The position numbers and the translations under genes are program-made. A DNA stretch of 64,000 nt from Zygnema cylindricum (taxonomy: Eukaryota; Streptophyta; Zygnematophyceae; Zygnematales; Zygnemataceae): NCBI GenBank assembly GCA_037447655.1, contig JBBHKE010000407.1, positions 1-64,000 of the forward strand. The letters run 5' to 3'. This document shows, in pieces, positions 1 to 10,652 of this stretch (position 1 is the stretch's first letter; each line of letters starts with the position of its first letter). Under the pieces are notes generated by a model, which saw nothing but the letters and a program-made list of their open reading frames with translations, ran no database searches and had not been told where the DNA came from.

Positions 1-2766
1 AGTGCTTCCTTCACACCACGTGGTAGATCTAGGACTTCAGATGTACCATCCTCTTATCGTCGTGCGGTTCATTTGGGCCGAGTTGGTGAGCTCTCTCGAG
101 CGGTTCGCGCCCTCCAACCGTTTAATCCTGCTCCTCGGTCTACTGAGACTATCGAGATTCTTCGATCTCTCCATCCACCGGCTCCCACCCCTCAATCCCC
201 CTCTATTCACACCTTTGAGCCATCAAAGTGTTTTATCCTAGATCGAGACGCTTTCATTAAAGCCCTTACAACTTCTCCACGTCTTTAAACAGAGGTCCCA
301 TCTTGCACAGTTTATGAGTTATTTCGCGACGTTTTGCCTCCGGAATCAGGTGCCCGGGGTTTTTATATGTTTTTTCAAGTTTGCTCTCTTATTGCCAATG
401 GCAACTGTCCCCTCTCGTATTTGTGATCTCCTCACGGCCTCCCGCCTTGTAGCTGTCACCAAACCTAATGGGGGAATCCGTCCTATTGTCGTGGGCGAGG
501 TGTTGTACCGATTGGTGGCCGGTGCCATCTGCATCCAGTTCCACCCCGCCTTCCACGATTATTTCTCTCCTCATCACTTTAGAGTACAATCCGTGGAGGT
601 TGCGAAGCTGTGGCCCACGAGATTCAAGCGTTGTTTCTTGCCCATTATGATTATTTAGTCCTTCAAGTTGATGTTTCTGATGCTTTCAATTCAGTGGATC
701 GTAATGCCATTTTTTCATAGCTTATGGCTGCACCTTCTCCAATTGTTGAGATATTTCCTTTTGTGAAGGCCTTTTATTCTTTGAGCAACAGCCTCTCTTT
801 TTCCACTGATAGTGATTTGGTCCCACTTTCTTCCACGACAGGCACTCGTCAAGGCGATCCTCTTGGGGGGGCTTTGTTTGCCTTTGCTCATTATCAACCC
901 TCCAAGCTTCCGCGACCGCTTTTCCATCTTGCCTCTTCCCTTCAGTTGTTGAAGGCACACACATTATTGGTCCTTTGGGACCAAGTTATACCGACCAATA
1001 ACTTTTTCAAGGATCATTTGGCTGAACTCATTCTTTCTGTCCAACCCACTAAGTGTGTTGTTTGGTCTCTTGGTGCTTTTCCTCCATCTTTCACTCCCCC
1101 TATGGGTTTTCAAACTAAAAAGCATTCGTGTGTTAGGTTGCCCGCTTACTTCGGATCTATACATCAAGCAATTTTTTGATTTTGCTATTCAGACAAATTT
1201 GTCCCATGTGGATAACCTTCGTAACCTTTCTGATCCTCAAGTGGCTTTTGCACTTTTGACCTGGTATTTCACCCATTGCCCCTCCTACTTTACTCGTACG
1301 ATCGCCTCATGGACGTCCTTCATACTTTGTTAGGTCATGTGGCTTTTGATCGCAAGTCTGGGCCTGCAACCCGCATCTAGGCCTCTCTTCCATTCTCTAC
1401 ATGCGGTTTGGGTTTACTATCGACGTCCCGTGTTGCTCCTGCTGCCTATTTGGGAAGTTGGCGCCTTGTTGCCTCCACTATTGTCTCTCGTTCTTTGGTT
1501 GGGGACACTCCTATTCTTGCTACCGTTGTACCCCGAGTTTCGGACGGTGTGCTCGCCTTCCAGTGGTCCCTCTCGATGCATCTCGTTCTTTTACTCCTGC
1601 TACTATCGCGGATATGCCGGTTCTTTCCACTCTTGTTTCGACATAAGTTGCACGTGTTCATGAATCTATTTTTGATAAGGTTGTCGCCGATATTAAGTCT
1701 GAGCTTCTCGAGGCGCTTCCATTTAATTTTTCCCGTGCACGCTTTCTTTTTTGTGGCGGACTAGGTTCCGGAGCTTAGCTATTAGCTATCCCTATCTTAT
1801 CTACTCTCCGATTCACCCCGACTCAATTCACCACGGCCTTTAGGTTTCGGCTTGGCCTCCGTCACCCACCTTTGCTTGGCTCTTTTGTTTGCTCATATGA
1901 CCACGCTTTTGAGCCCGACAGTGTTCATTTGCTTCCTTGCTCCCACCGGGGCGAGTTGATTCATGCGCACGACACGATTCGAGACAACATTGTTGCTATC
2001 GCTTCCGAGGGGGGATACTCTATCCGTCGGGAAGTTTCCCACATTGTTCCTTCCCATCGGATTGACATTGTATTACTTAATGGTGCGCGTCGTACATTTG
2101 GTGACGTTGTTTTGGCGAACCCTACCTTTGATACAGTTGTCAGTCAAGCAGCTCCACATGTGGGTGTGGCCGCACGTGACGCTGCTAGGAGGAAGGAGTG
2201 TGATTATGCCCATCGCGATGCTATGAATGGTTTCATTTCGATGGCGGTCGAGATATTTGGTTGTTTGGGTGTGGCTTTGGACAAGTTCCTCGGTGCTTGT
2301 GGTCGGCGTTCAATCGAGCGGCGAGGACCTGGGAGCCCTTCTGTTTCAATACTTACTTCTTTTTACCTTCAACGTTTATCGGTGGCTCTACAACGAGTGC
2401 AGGTTTCTATCCTCCTTGGATCTTCTATTGCGGCTATGGATCGTCGACGTGTCCTGGAACTCCCCTCCTCGTGCTCCTCCGGGGTTCGGGGACTTACGTG
2501 GTTGCTTTGCGTAGATTTTTAGTTATGTTGGGGTTTTGTTGATAGGTGTCAGCTCTTTCCTTTTATGCTTCGTTTGCTGTTTTTTGTTTCTTTGGGTGTT
2601 TTCCGTTTATTAGCCATCTTTTCGTATATTCGTCTTTTTTTTTCCTTGCTTATCGTTTATGTTTCTTCCCCCGACATGTATTTTTTCAACTTTTGCCGTG
2701 ATACTTCCTTTTGTTCCCATGGACTCATATGGTTTACCATTGCGCTTTTTAAGAAAGTCAGCCATT
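1..2766 (+). mobile_element. Decayed R2-like (restriction-like endonuclease) non-LTR retrotransposon, copy 1
   Basis: The left part of this element lies outside the window. The rest is collinear with the better-preserved minus-strand copy at 47.45-51.2 kb, both in the protein fragments and in about 240 bases of 3' untranslated sequence. The two copies stop matching at the words GTCAGCCA here and GTCGGCCA in the other copy, so the 3' end is placed near 2766. No poly(A) tail or target duplication is recognisable. Many frameshifts and stops show that it is dead. The reverse-transcriptase metal-binding pair Ala-Asp-Asp, present in the other copy, is missing here at about 950-965. Class assignment rests on the domain order described for copy 2. 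Confidence 0.8.
73..2522 (+). pseudogene. Reverse transcriptase / endonuclease polyprotein remnant
   Basis: Fragments in several frames can be read in order. An N-terminal linker (73-288) is followed by the start of the reverse transcriptase around 420-545 (Pro-Asn-Gly-Gly-Ile-Arg-Pro). Motif A, QVDVSDAFN, is at about 665-692. The motif TRQGDPLGG is at about 845-871. The C-terminal part (1872-2522) is open for 216 codons. It holds a Cys/His cluster (C..C..H..C..H, about 1890-1960) and a stretch matching the restriction-like endonuclease fold of early-branching non-LTR elements (RIDIVLLNG, then GDVVL, about 2058-2112). The last 60 residues (ALQRVQ...MDRRRVLELP) are conserved with copy 2 but I do not know their role. 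Not functional: at least five frame breaks and no catalytic Asp-Asp pair. Confidence 0.75.
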
Positions 2767-3822
2767 TTTGTTTTCACTGTATTAAGTAGATATTAATAAC
2801 TTAATTTCATTTGTGTTTATATCATTCCCAATGATATACGACATTAATCTCCATTGACATAATATTCACAAACAACATTCTACAATTTTTTTAGAGGTTA
2901 AGTGGAACAGGAAGCCCTTCCCCACCTCTCTTTTCTACTCCCAAACATTGAATTAACGACCTTTCCAAGCTTCGATCGTCACTCAACAAATCAGTTTGGC
3001 GGATAATGGCTATGGATTTGGAGAAACAAACACCCTTACAAATTGCTATTTTATATAAACGATCTCAATTGCTACATTTAGCGTGGTGTATTTTTAGACC
3101 GAGGGCCCAGATATTCAATGGTCGAGAGGGCATGTGGGAGTGTTTAGTGTTAGGCTAATGTTATTTTAGGTTTGGTTTCGTTATGTTTTAGTTTCAATGA
3201 CATAGTGTTGCTTAGCGTTTGTTGTGTTTTTGGTCCCTGAAACTTTTTTTTTCAACCTTTACAAGCTAAAGGGTCTTCAATGTTTTTCTATTTGTACCTA
3301 GATGTGTTGGCATCGCTATGTTGAAGTAAAATTGACTTAAAAAACAATTAGGGCTGTTATTAATCTATCATTCAGTTTACTATTTTAGGTTCTAGGGATG
3401 GAACGAGACGTTAGTGGCCAATCGGATTTGCCATACATCGAGCAAATTGAGTGTCAATATATTTTGATATCACTACAACAGTACGGTACTGTACCTTGAA
3501 AAACCGATATGTGTCCAAGATTGCCAACAAATGTTGATCGATCGATTACTGCCCATAGCCGTACATTCATTGTACGCAAAACGTACCAGGCAAAATAATA
3601 TTTGACCAAATCTTTACCGAACAATTGATTGGCCTGCAATTTCGGGTACAAAGGCAAAACAACATCATCATTACGGTGCGTTACAAAGAAGCGTATGATG
3701 CTGATAATTAAATTGTCCAGCCTCGACGGCGTGGACAAAATTGAAGCGCACGGACTTACTGGTTTGAATATCGGCATTATCCATATATAGATATCGTATT
3801 TTAATATCGTATATGTACGTCC
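2767..3822. other. Intergenic, no gene recognised
   Basis: AT-rich sequence without a convincing gene or repeat. A 128-codon open frame on the minus strand (3840-3454) has no recognisable motif, overlaps a palindrome at its start and is most likely chance. Confidence 0.6.
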
Positions 3823-3857
3823 ATGCAGCGTAGCGTACATTGTACGCTACGCTGCAT
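3823..3857. repeat. Perfect 17-bp-arm palindrome
   Basis: ATGCAGCGTAGCGTACA is followed by one T and then its exact reverse complement. It sits about 28 bases outside the left end of the large inverted repeat, so it could be a boundary structure of that element. That link is only positional. Confidence 0.9.
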
Positions 3858-4142
3858 CGATTTTCGAACTTCCCAAGGAAGCAGAGGTCAGAGGTCGCAA
3901 ACGGTCAACCGAAACCGTGACCGACCATTAACCGACCGCCCGCGCCGGATCCGGAACGGAGTCGGTTGCCAAATTTTGGGGGTCGGGCGGTTACGGTCGG
4001 TTGACTCACCAAGAAAAAAAAAACGGTCAGTTACGGTCGGTCAAACAAAAAACCAAAAAAACAGAAAATTTTGTACTTTTTTTTTCCAACATTCTTGTAC
4101 TTTGTACTTTTGGTATCGTGGAAGTACGTGGCATCATGATTA

Positions 4143-4600
4143 GCGTCGCAAATCTGACACGGTACTGTAGAAAGCTATTTATTTCGCAAATCAAAGGGAA
4201 CGCGATAAAGCGTTGCAAATCTGACACGGTAGTACACTATTTATTTCGAAAATCTTAGAGAACGCGACAAAGCGTCTCAAATTGACACGGTACACCGCCA
4301 ATCGCTATTAGAGTCAAGGATTAAATAGCGTCAAAAAAAAATTATCGTTATTGATTCTAATTTAGTACCTGAGACGTGGCAGATTATGGTACACCTACTT
4401 AAATAGCGATATTAATTGTATTTCAAGTTTTTTTTTTTGAAAAAAGGGCACCGAATTGGCGTTATATACTCTAATAGCGATTGGGGGTGTAGTACAATAT
4501 TCATTTCGCAAATCTTAGGCAAAGCGACAAAGCGTCGCAAATCTGACACAGTAGTATACAATTCATTTCGCAAATGTTAGGGAACGCGACATATCGTAAT
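4143..4600. repeat. Tandem units of about 65 bp within the left arm
   Basis: Four degenerate units read GCGTCGCAAATCTGACACGG, then TATTCATTTCGCAAATC, then AGGGAACGCGACAAA. The third is interrupted by the MITE at 4293-4489. The mirrored units are in the right arm at about 4915-4950 and 5506-5660. Confidence 0.8.
4293..4489. mobile_element. MITE 1 (TA-flanked)
   Basis: A 197-bp non-coding element with ends CACCGCCAATCGCTATTAG and the near reverse complement CTAATAGCGATTGGGGGTG, flanked by TA on both sides (4291-4292 and 4490-4491). Short inverted ends with TA duplication are typical of Tc1/mariner-type (Stowaway-like) MITEs. The superfamily call is an inference, since no transposase of this kind is in the window. 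Confidence 0.8.
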
Positions 4601-4953
4601 TATTGGCTTATTCCGTCGTACATTGATTAGTTTTGTACTTTTTCGGTTACGGGCGGGCACGGTTAGTCGCGAAAAATCAAGATTCGGTTAATATTTTTAT
4701 TCGTAAATGACGGTTGGTTAACGATTAACAATTTTGGAGCGTGACAAAACTCGGTCGGGCGTCGGTTACTCAGATGGTTAACCGTTAACCGACCGCGTTT
4801 ACGAAAATAAAAATTAACCGAATCTTGATTTTTAGTGACTGACCGTGCCCGCTCGTAACCGAAAAAGTAAAAAATTAATCAATGTATGACGGAATAATCC
4901 AATAATTACGATTTGTCGCGTTGCCTAAGATTTGCGAAATGAATAGTGTACTA

Positions 4954-5505
4954 CACCGTCAATCACTATTAGAGTATATAACGCCAATTCGATGCCCTTT
5001 AAAAAAAAAAAAAAAACTTTAAATACAATGCATAATTCTATTTTTTGCATTATTCTAATTAGGGTTTTATTTCAATTAGCGTTAATAATGGAAGAACACC
5101 TCAATGGAAATAGTGTGGCGTACGGAAAGGATATCTCTGTACGAAATGGTACTTTTTGAATTACAAAGGCATAAAAAGACACTTAACATTATTGCACACA
5201 CATGTGAATGTGCACTGGAAGAAAGAGACGCAAACTCGTCGAAATAAATCTTGTTCTCATATGTTCGTCCGTCGACCATGTGAACAACGCGACGGCGTAC
5301 GAATTGTCAAAATTTGTACGGATACACATATTACTGTAGACATTTTAAGGGCGAGTATTTGTTATTCTGGACAACCCAAATTACAGTTAGTGATTAATTA
5401 GTATGTACATTTTTTTTCAAAAAAAAATAATTCCCGATTAGTGTTAATAACACTAATTCTTTTTTTACGCTATTTATTCCTTTACTCTAATAGCGATTGA
5501 CGGTG
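4954..5505. mobile_element. MITE 2
   Basis: A 552-bp member of the same family with ends CACCGTCAATCACTATTAG and CTAATAGCGATTGACGGTG. It is preceded by TA (4952-4953); the other flank has decayed to AA. It occupies the position in the right arm of the foldback that mirrors MITE 1 in the left arm, but its interior is longer and different. Confidence 0.75.
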
Positions 5506-5969
5506 AATCGTGTCAGATTTGCGACGCTTTGTCGCGTTCCCTAAGATTTGCGAAATGTATAGTGTACCACCGTGTCAGATTTGCGACGCTTTGTCGCGTT
5601 CCCTTTGATTTGCGAAATAAATAGCTTACTACAGTACCGTGTCAAATTTGTGACGCTAATCATGATGTCACGTACTTCCACGATACCAAAGAGTACAAAG
5701 TACAAGAATGTTGGATTATAAAGAAAGTACAAAAATTTCATTTTTTTTGGTTTTTTGGTTGACCGACCGTAACCTATCGTTTTTTTTTCCGGGTGAATCA
5801 ACCGACCGCAACCGCCCGACCCCCAAAATTTGGCAACCGAATCCGTTCCGGATCCGGCGCGGGCGGTCGGTTAACGGTCAGTCACGGTTTCGGTTGACTA
5901 TTTGCGACCTCTGCAAGGAAGTACACATCGATTTGAAAGATTCTCGATAATAAACTCAACACTACAGTC

Positions 5970-6004
5970 TAGTACAGTACAGTACAGTACATTATAGTAC
6001 AGTA
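5970..6004. repeat. AGTAC microsatellite
   Basis: Short run of AGTAC units next to MITE 3. The same word continues beyond the other end of the MITE at 6215-6220, so the MITE probably inserted into it. Confidence 0.7.
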
Positions 6005-6212
6005 CACCGTAAATCGCTATTAGCGTCAATGACTCTAATTGCGGTGCCCCGTTTTTTTACCCAAATTCTCAAATAGAATAAATAAAAACCCTTGAAAAAA
6101 CATATTAGAGTAAATGATTTCCTTCAAAACCCCCAAATTCCCAAATAGCGTCAATAACGCTAATTGTTTCATTACGCTATCTATTTCATTACGCTAATAG
6201 CGATTCACGGTG
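6005..6212. mobile_element. MITE 3 (TA-flanked)
   Basis: 208 bp with ends CACCGTAAATCGCTATTAG and CTAATAGCGATTCACGGTG, and TA at 6003-6004 and 6213-6214. Non-coding, with AT-rich interior and the recurrent internal words TTAGCGT and ACGCTAA. Confidence 0.85.
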
Positions 6213-6214
6213 TA

Positions 6215-6885
6215 CAGTACTGTAATGTACCAATACGGCTAAATCTCGACTTCTCACAATCTCCTTTGACCTTCGCGCTCCTGTTTTTAGACCGGCAAAC
6301 CCGGTGCGGCGCCCATGGGCAAACGACTCATTTTGACCGTCGATGCGTAGCGTCGCATTTGCAAACACGTCGGCGTGACAGATATGTCCAGGGAGGTTCT
6401 GATTGGCAGAATAAGGAAACCAAATCGGATCTATTTAACATAAGTATCGCGATAACTGGACTGTGGCCTTCTGCCACTGTTGCTGTGAATAGCAGCGTGC
6501 ATCCGTACACTCGTTCTTTCTAGCCGGCCCGAAAAGATTTGATACGGACGGCGCAAGAAGGCTGTCGTGTGATGCACTCTCTCCTGACAACGAAAAAGAC
6601 AAAAAAACGTAAAGCTATGAGTACAGAAAGCTACAATACCGGTTTTTGACTTTGTGTACTTTGCGTCTTTTTGGTTCAGATTTTGTTCACGAAAATCGCA
6701 GCCACCTAAGGGTTCCGTCAAGATTTGGCGAGATATGTTTTGCCGTTTACCCTTCAAAGCCGTACATTTGTCGGCTAGTTAACGCCAGCTGCTCGATATT
6801 ACTGGCGACATCTTTCTCAGCTGAGCGATATTGCAATAAACAGTTCGCGGGTTTACAAGAGAGTTAAGGGAGCTACAGTGCAGTA
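6215..6885. other. Intergenic, no gene recognised
   Basis: Lies between MITEs 3 and 4. The open frames on both strands are short, overlap each other and show no motif. Confidence 0.55.
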
Positions 6886-7332
6886 CACCGTGAATCGCTA
6901 TTAGCGTAATGAAATAGATAGCGTAATGAATCAATTAGCGTACTTTACGGTAAATTGTTGGTACATATGATACTAATTTATTTATCTAATTTAATTTGTA
7001 AATTTTTCAGCAATATATGTCACACTAAAACATGAATATGTACGAACTGTTCAAATCGTACACCAAAGGCTTTTTGACATCTGCATGCCGGAAAATATTT
7101 ACGCAATTATATTTATTATATTATGTACTTTTAAGCCAAAATGTACGAATATTACGACTGGTTGTCCGTACACCACACTATTTAAAGGAACTAAATTGAT
7201 TATGAACCGCATTGAGCGGGGTACCTAAATAACGTGCAAAAACATTTAGCGTACTTTATTCTATTTGAGAATTTGCCCCAAAAAAAGGGGTACCCCAATT
7301 AGCGTCATGTACGCTAATAGCGATTCGCGGTG
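6886..7332. mobile_element. MITE 4 (TA-flanked)
   Basis: 447 bp with ends CACCGTGAATCGCTATTAG and CTAATAGCGATTCGCGGTG, and TA at 6884-6885 and 7333-7334. A degenerate extra end (about 7338-7360, GTATCGCAATTAGGG) follows directly and may be a relic of a neighbouring copy. Confidence 0.85.
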
Positions 7333-7334
7333 TA

Positions 7335-7711
7335 CAGCGTGTATCGCAATTAGGGTTAATAATTTTTTCTCTACGTAAAATATATTTTCTTCGAACACAC
7401 TTGTACGATTTTCACATAGAGACCGCCAATTGGAAGGTGAGAATATTGGCTTTCAATTCAAACCGTCAGATCCACATTCTGACAAGCATGTACGGAGAAT
7501 ATATGTTTTATCTTTCCTTCTTTCGCACTTGTCGGACTATCAATCTGATGGTTCCTATTGGAAGGCGAGATTCTCATCTTCCTATTGGGGGTTTGACAAT
7601 CCGACAAGTGTGCACGAAGAAAAAACGGTTTAAGCGGCGAAAAAAGCTAAAACCCCATACCTATAATACTGCTGTCCATTTAATAGTGCGCACAAAACTG
7701 GTGTTGCACTA
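7335..7711. other. Intergenic, no gene recognised
   Basis: Between MITEs 4 and 5. Contains a degenerate MITE-like end at about 7338-7360 and a direct repeat of the words CCAATTGGAAGGTGAGA / CCTATTGGAAGGCGAGA (about 7425-7575). No coding motif. Confidence 0.5.
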
Positions 7712-8247
7712 CACCGCCAATCGGTATTAACGTGTAAGTTTTTTTAGCGTATAAAAATAATTACAGTGGTGTACGCTATTTAAGAATTTGAAAATTTTGG
7801 AAAAAATCATACATTCTAATTGTTTGATTATGGTAATGTGGATCTTTGAAAAAAAAAATGTCGGTCGCAAACATGCTTACACTAATATAGGTCTCCGTAC
7901 AAAATTTGACAAATCGTACATAAATCGTACATTCACACGGTCGAAACGCGGCTGTCGGACGAATATGTGCGAGCGGGATTTTTTACCACCTAGTTTTTTT
8001 TCCTTTTTAGAACGCACATTCTCATGCGTCCGCGGTTACTAAAACGAATTTATTGTACTTTTTAACTTAAAAGGTACACTTATGTACGGTATGAAACTGA
8101 CCGTACACCACTCTATTTAAGAGACATCGTACTGAAAATAACCCTAAATAGAATAAATAAAAAAATAGAATAAACTACGCTATTTGAGAATAAAACAAAA
8201 AAGCGAGACGGAATTAGTGTACACAACGCTAATAACGATTGGCGGTG
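7712..8247. mobile_element. MITE 5 (TA-flanked)
   Basis: 536 bp with ends CACCGCCAATCGGTATTAA and TAATAACGATTGGCGGTG, and TA at 7710-7711 and 8248-8249. It shares the inner word CGTGTAAGTTTTTTTAGCG with MITE 6, so the two form one subfamily. Confidence 0.85.
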
Positions 8248-8776
8248 TAGCATGTACAATTATGATAAGTACGAAAAATCCAGAAGATTTTGTTATCAAA
8301 ACCGCGATGCTTAACCCCATCCAAGTAGAAAACTTGATTGAATTGGAAAATTGTTCGCCACCATTAAAGTCTACAGTTGCAAAAACCTAAAAATACGAAC
8401 ATAAAGTACGTAACTGCGAGAATTGAGAATTTGTACGATAGTGGGAACTTTATGAAACACGTGTCACAAAACTTTTCATTTCACTGGAAAGTAGCCAAAA
8501 AAAATTAAACATAAACCGATAAACGCCAATAGCAAAACCCGGTAGACATTGTTTTGTTTTGGAATCACTTTTCCATGAAAATATATGGTACTTTAGATAC
8601 ACTTTCGATCGTGTTCAGCCGTCGATTTCGTATATTGGGCGGTTCGATGCCGTCCGTCACTCCGTCCATCTCGTTACGGTTACAAGATTTGTTCTATAAT
8701 TCAAATGTAAAAATCTTTGAGAATGAGAATTTGATCCGGTCATTTTCCGCCGTCGATTTGAGCCTACAGTACACTA
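8248..8776. other. Intergenic between MITEs 5 and 6
   Basis: No gene or repeat recognised. An 82-codon frame at 8554-8802 runs into the MITE and has no motif. Confidence 0.5.
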
Positions 8777-8993
8777 CACCGCCAATCGTTATTAGCGTGT
8801 AAGTTTTTTTAGCGTATACGAATAAGTAGCGTGGTTTACGCTAATTGGGAATTTGAAAATTTTCGAAGAAATCGTCTATTCTAATTAGGAATTAGGGTCA
8901 TTTTTAAATAGTGTGGATAATTCTATTTGGGAATTAAAAAAAGGAAAAGCGGGACGGAATTAGCGTACACAACGCTAATAACGATTGGCGGTG
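8777..8993. mobile_element. MITE 6 (TA-flanked)
   Basis: 217 bp with ends CACCGCCAATCGTTATTAG and CTAATAACGATTGGCGGTG, and TA at 8775-8776 and 8994-8995. The right-hand TA is shared with another left-type end (CACCGCGAATCGTAATTAG, 8996-9014), so two elements abut. I could not find the partner end of the second one. Confidence 0.85.
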
Positions 8994-8995
8994 TA

Positions 8996-10137
8996 CACCG
9001 CGAATCGTAATTAGAGTAAATTACTCTAAGGGTGGACTTTCATTAGGCGTCCCAGTAATTGTACGGAAAAATTTCCTGAAGGGCGTGCCTTCCATTAGGT
9101 CGCGTCTGTAAACATGCGTGGCTCATTCTGGTTGGTAACACGTAGGTTAATATTCGACGCCTAAAATCTAGAAAGAATCTTCGAATGCAATGTCAAAACG
9201 CAATATTTGTAAAAGCGGAGGTAATATCTGTACCAACGGAGATAATATCTGTACCAGCGGAGGTAATTAATGACTCGTACAGAGGGCATTAAATGTTCAA
9301 GACGCAACGACAAAAAGGCGGCGGCAAACTTTGATGGTGGGAGCGTGACGTAGTAATTTCGGCGGATTCGCAGCCACCCTGGGCGGAAGGCACATGGCCC
9401 TTGCGACGTGTACGCACATACGCGCGCGCTCATCGTGGATTCTGTTTACCTTTTCCACGCGGCCTATTTTTACACGTTCTATAGTCGAGAATTGTCCTCA
9501 CTGTGTACGGTCTTAGAAAACTGTAGGTTAGTGACGTGGCGTCACGGATAAAAAGTGTAATTGAAATCCGACGGTCCTAATTTACGCCTACAACCTTGGA
9601 CAATTTTCATTAATGTTGTTATCGTTGAAAAAACAGATTTTCTGTACAAACCTATACGAACCTGCACGAAACGGTACGGCCGTCAGTAAAAAACCCCACT
9701 TTTTCGCTAATGGAAGTTCACCCTAATTGGGTCGCTAGAAATTTTGACTCTATCACATGAAATAGAGTAAACGATTCTAATTTTTTCATTATTCTATTTA
9801 AGGTAAAGTTTAATTAGCGTTTTTAATTCTATTATAGGTTCATTTTAAATAGTGTGGAGTACGGAGGGTGGCAGACCGTGCAAAATTGTACTTTATTAAG
9901 TAAAAAAGTACAAATAATGATTTAATACAGGCCGTTTTTATGTAGCTGCGTTTTAACAAACCGCGTAGTGCAGACGTCATAGTGACGATAAACTGTACGT
10001 TTTGCCAAATTCTGTACGAAAACCTTATTTACAGTAGAGGATATTAGCGTGCCAAAATAGAGTACTTAAATAGATTATGGTAAACTTCATAGTTGAAAAA
10101 GCTCTATCACATAAACTACACCGTGAATCGTTGTTAG
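8996..10137. other. Intergenic with two orphan MITE ends
   Basis: Starts with an unpaired MITE end (8996-9014) and finishes with another in the same orientation (10120-10137, CACCGTGAATCGTTGTTAG) that abuts the hAT element. At about 9211-9268 a 21-bp unit (GGAGGTAATATCTGTACCAGC) is repeated about 2.7 times. Words typical of MITE interiors occur at 9770-9860. No gene seen. Confidence 0.55.
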
Positions 10138-10159
10138 TAGTGTTGGGTATCGAGTAGTT

Positions 10160-10262
10160 TCATATCGCGATATTCTCGATATTCGATATATCGAATATCG
10201 ATCGAGGAAAGTCCTCGATATATCGTACCGCGACCAACATAAATTATCGCGATATATTGAAT
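10160..10262. repeat. Subterminal GATATATC palindrome array, left end of hAT
   Basis: Repeated ATATCG, CGATAT and GATATATCG words just inside the left terminal repeat, mirrored near the right end. Subterminal repeats bind the transposase in characterised hAT elements, so these are candidate binding sites by inference. Confidence 0.7.
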
Positions 10263-10652
10263 AATTTTTTTTTTTTTTATATGTTGTTTTAGCGATAATG
10301 AAAATTTTTATGAAACGCGACGTACGCCGTGATTTTCGTTTCGTTACTTAAAAAGGTAACGCCGCAAAATGTAACGGACGCAAAAGGACTAATACTGTAA
10401 TACATATAGTTACTTGTTTAGTACATACTACGGTACATAACTTCACATATGAAAACTTGAAACCCACACTAATTTAGTCAAAGTATGATATGAAAAAAAA
10501 AATTGCAGACTGTTCGTTTCGGGCAGGAAGGCAGGAATACCTACCAATTTGCAATCTGCAATTTGCAAACAAATTGGTAGCAATTAGTACATTAGTACTA
10601 ATCCATTTCCAACAATTAATATTGTGCAAAGGTTACATTTTTTGTTTTCTCC

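Larger units (their letters stand above)
3885..5926. repeat. Large inverted repeat (foldback-like element), about 2 kb
   Basis: The left arm (about 3885-4731) reappears as its reverse complement in the right arm (about 4777-5926), around a spacer of roughly 45 bases. Matching landmarks from outside inwards are the GAGGTCGCAAA block, the GCCGGATCCGGAACGGA block, a poly-A/poly-T tract, the ATCATGAT block and the ATTCGGTTAAT block. The outer arms are rich in the words ACCG and CGGTCGGTT. The inner arms carry a tandem unit of about 65 bp containing CGCAAATCTGACACGG. Each arm is interrupted by a MITE at the same position of that tandem unit. No protein is encoded. Fragments of the same family occur at about 16425-16594 and 45190-45348, which shows it is a dispersed repeat. 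Confidence 0.85.

Noticed and set aside
3454-3840. 128-codon open frame on the minus strand
   Set aside because: No recognisable motif, its start lies in a palindrome, and there is no supporting context.
2767-10137. Conventional host genes in the first 10 kb
   Set aside because: No frame outside the retrotransposon remnant shows domain motifs; frames overlap on both strands and cover repeats.
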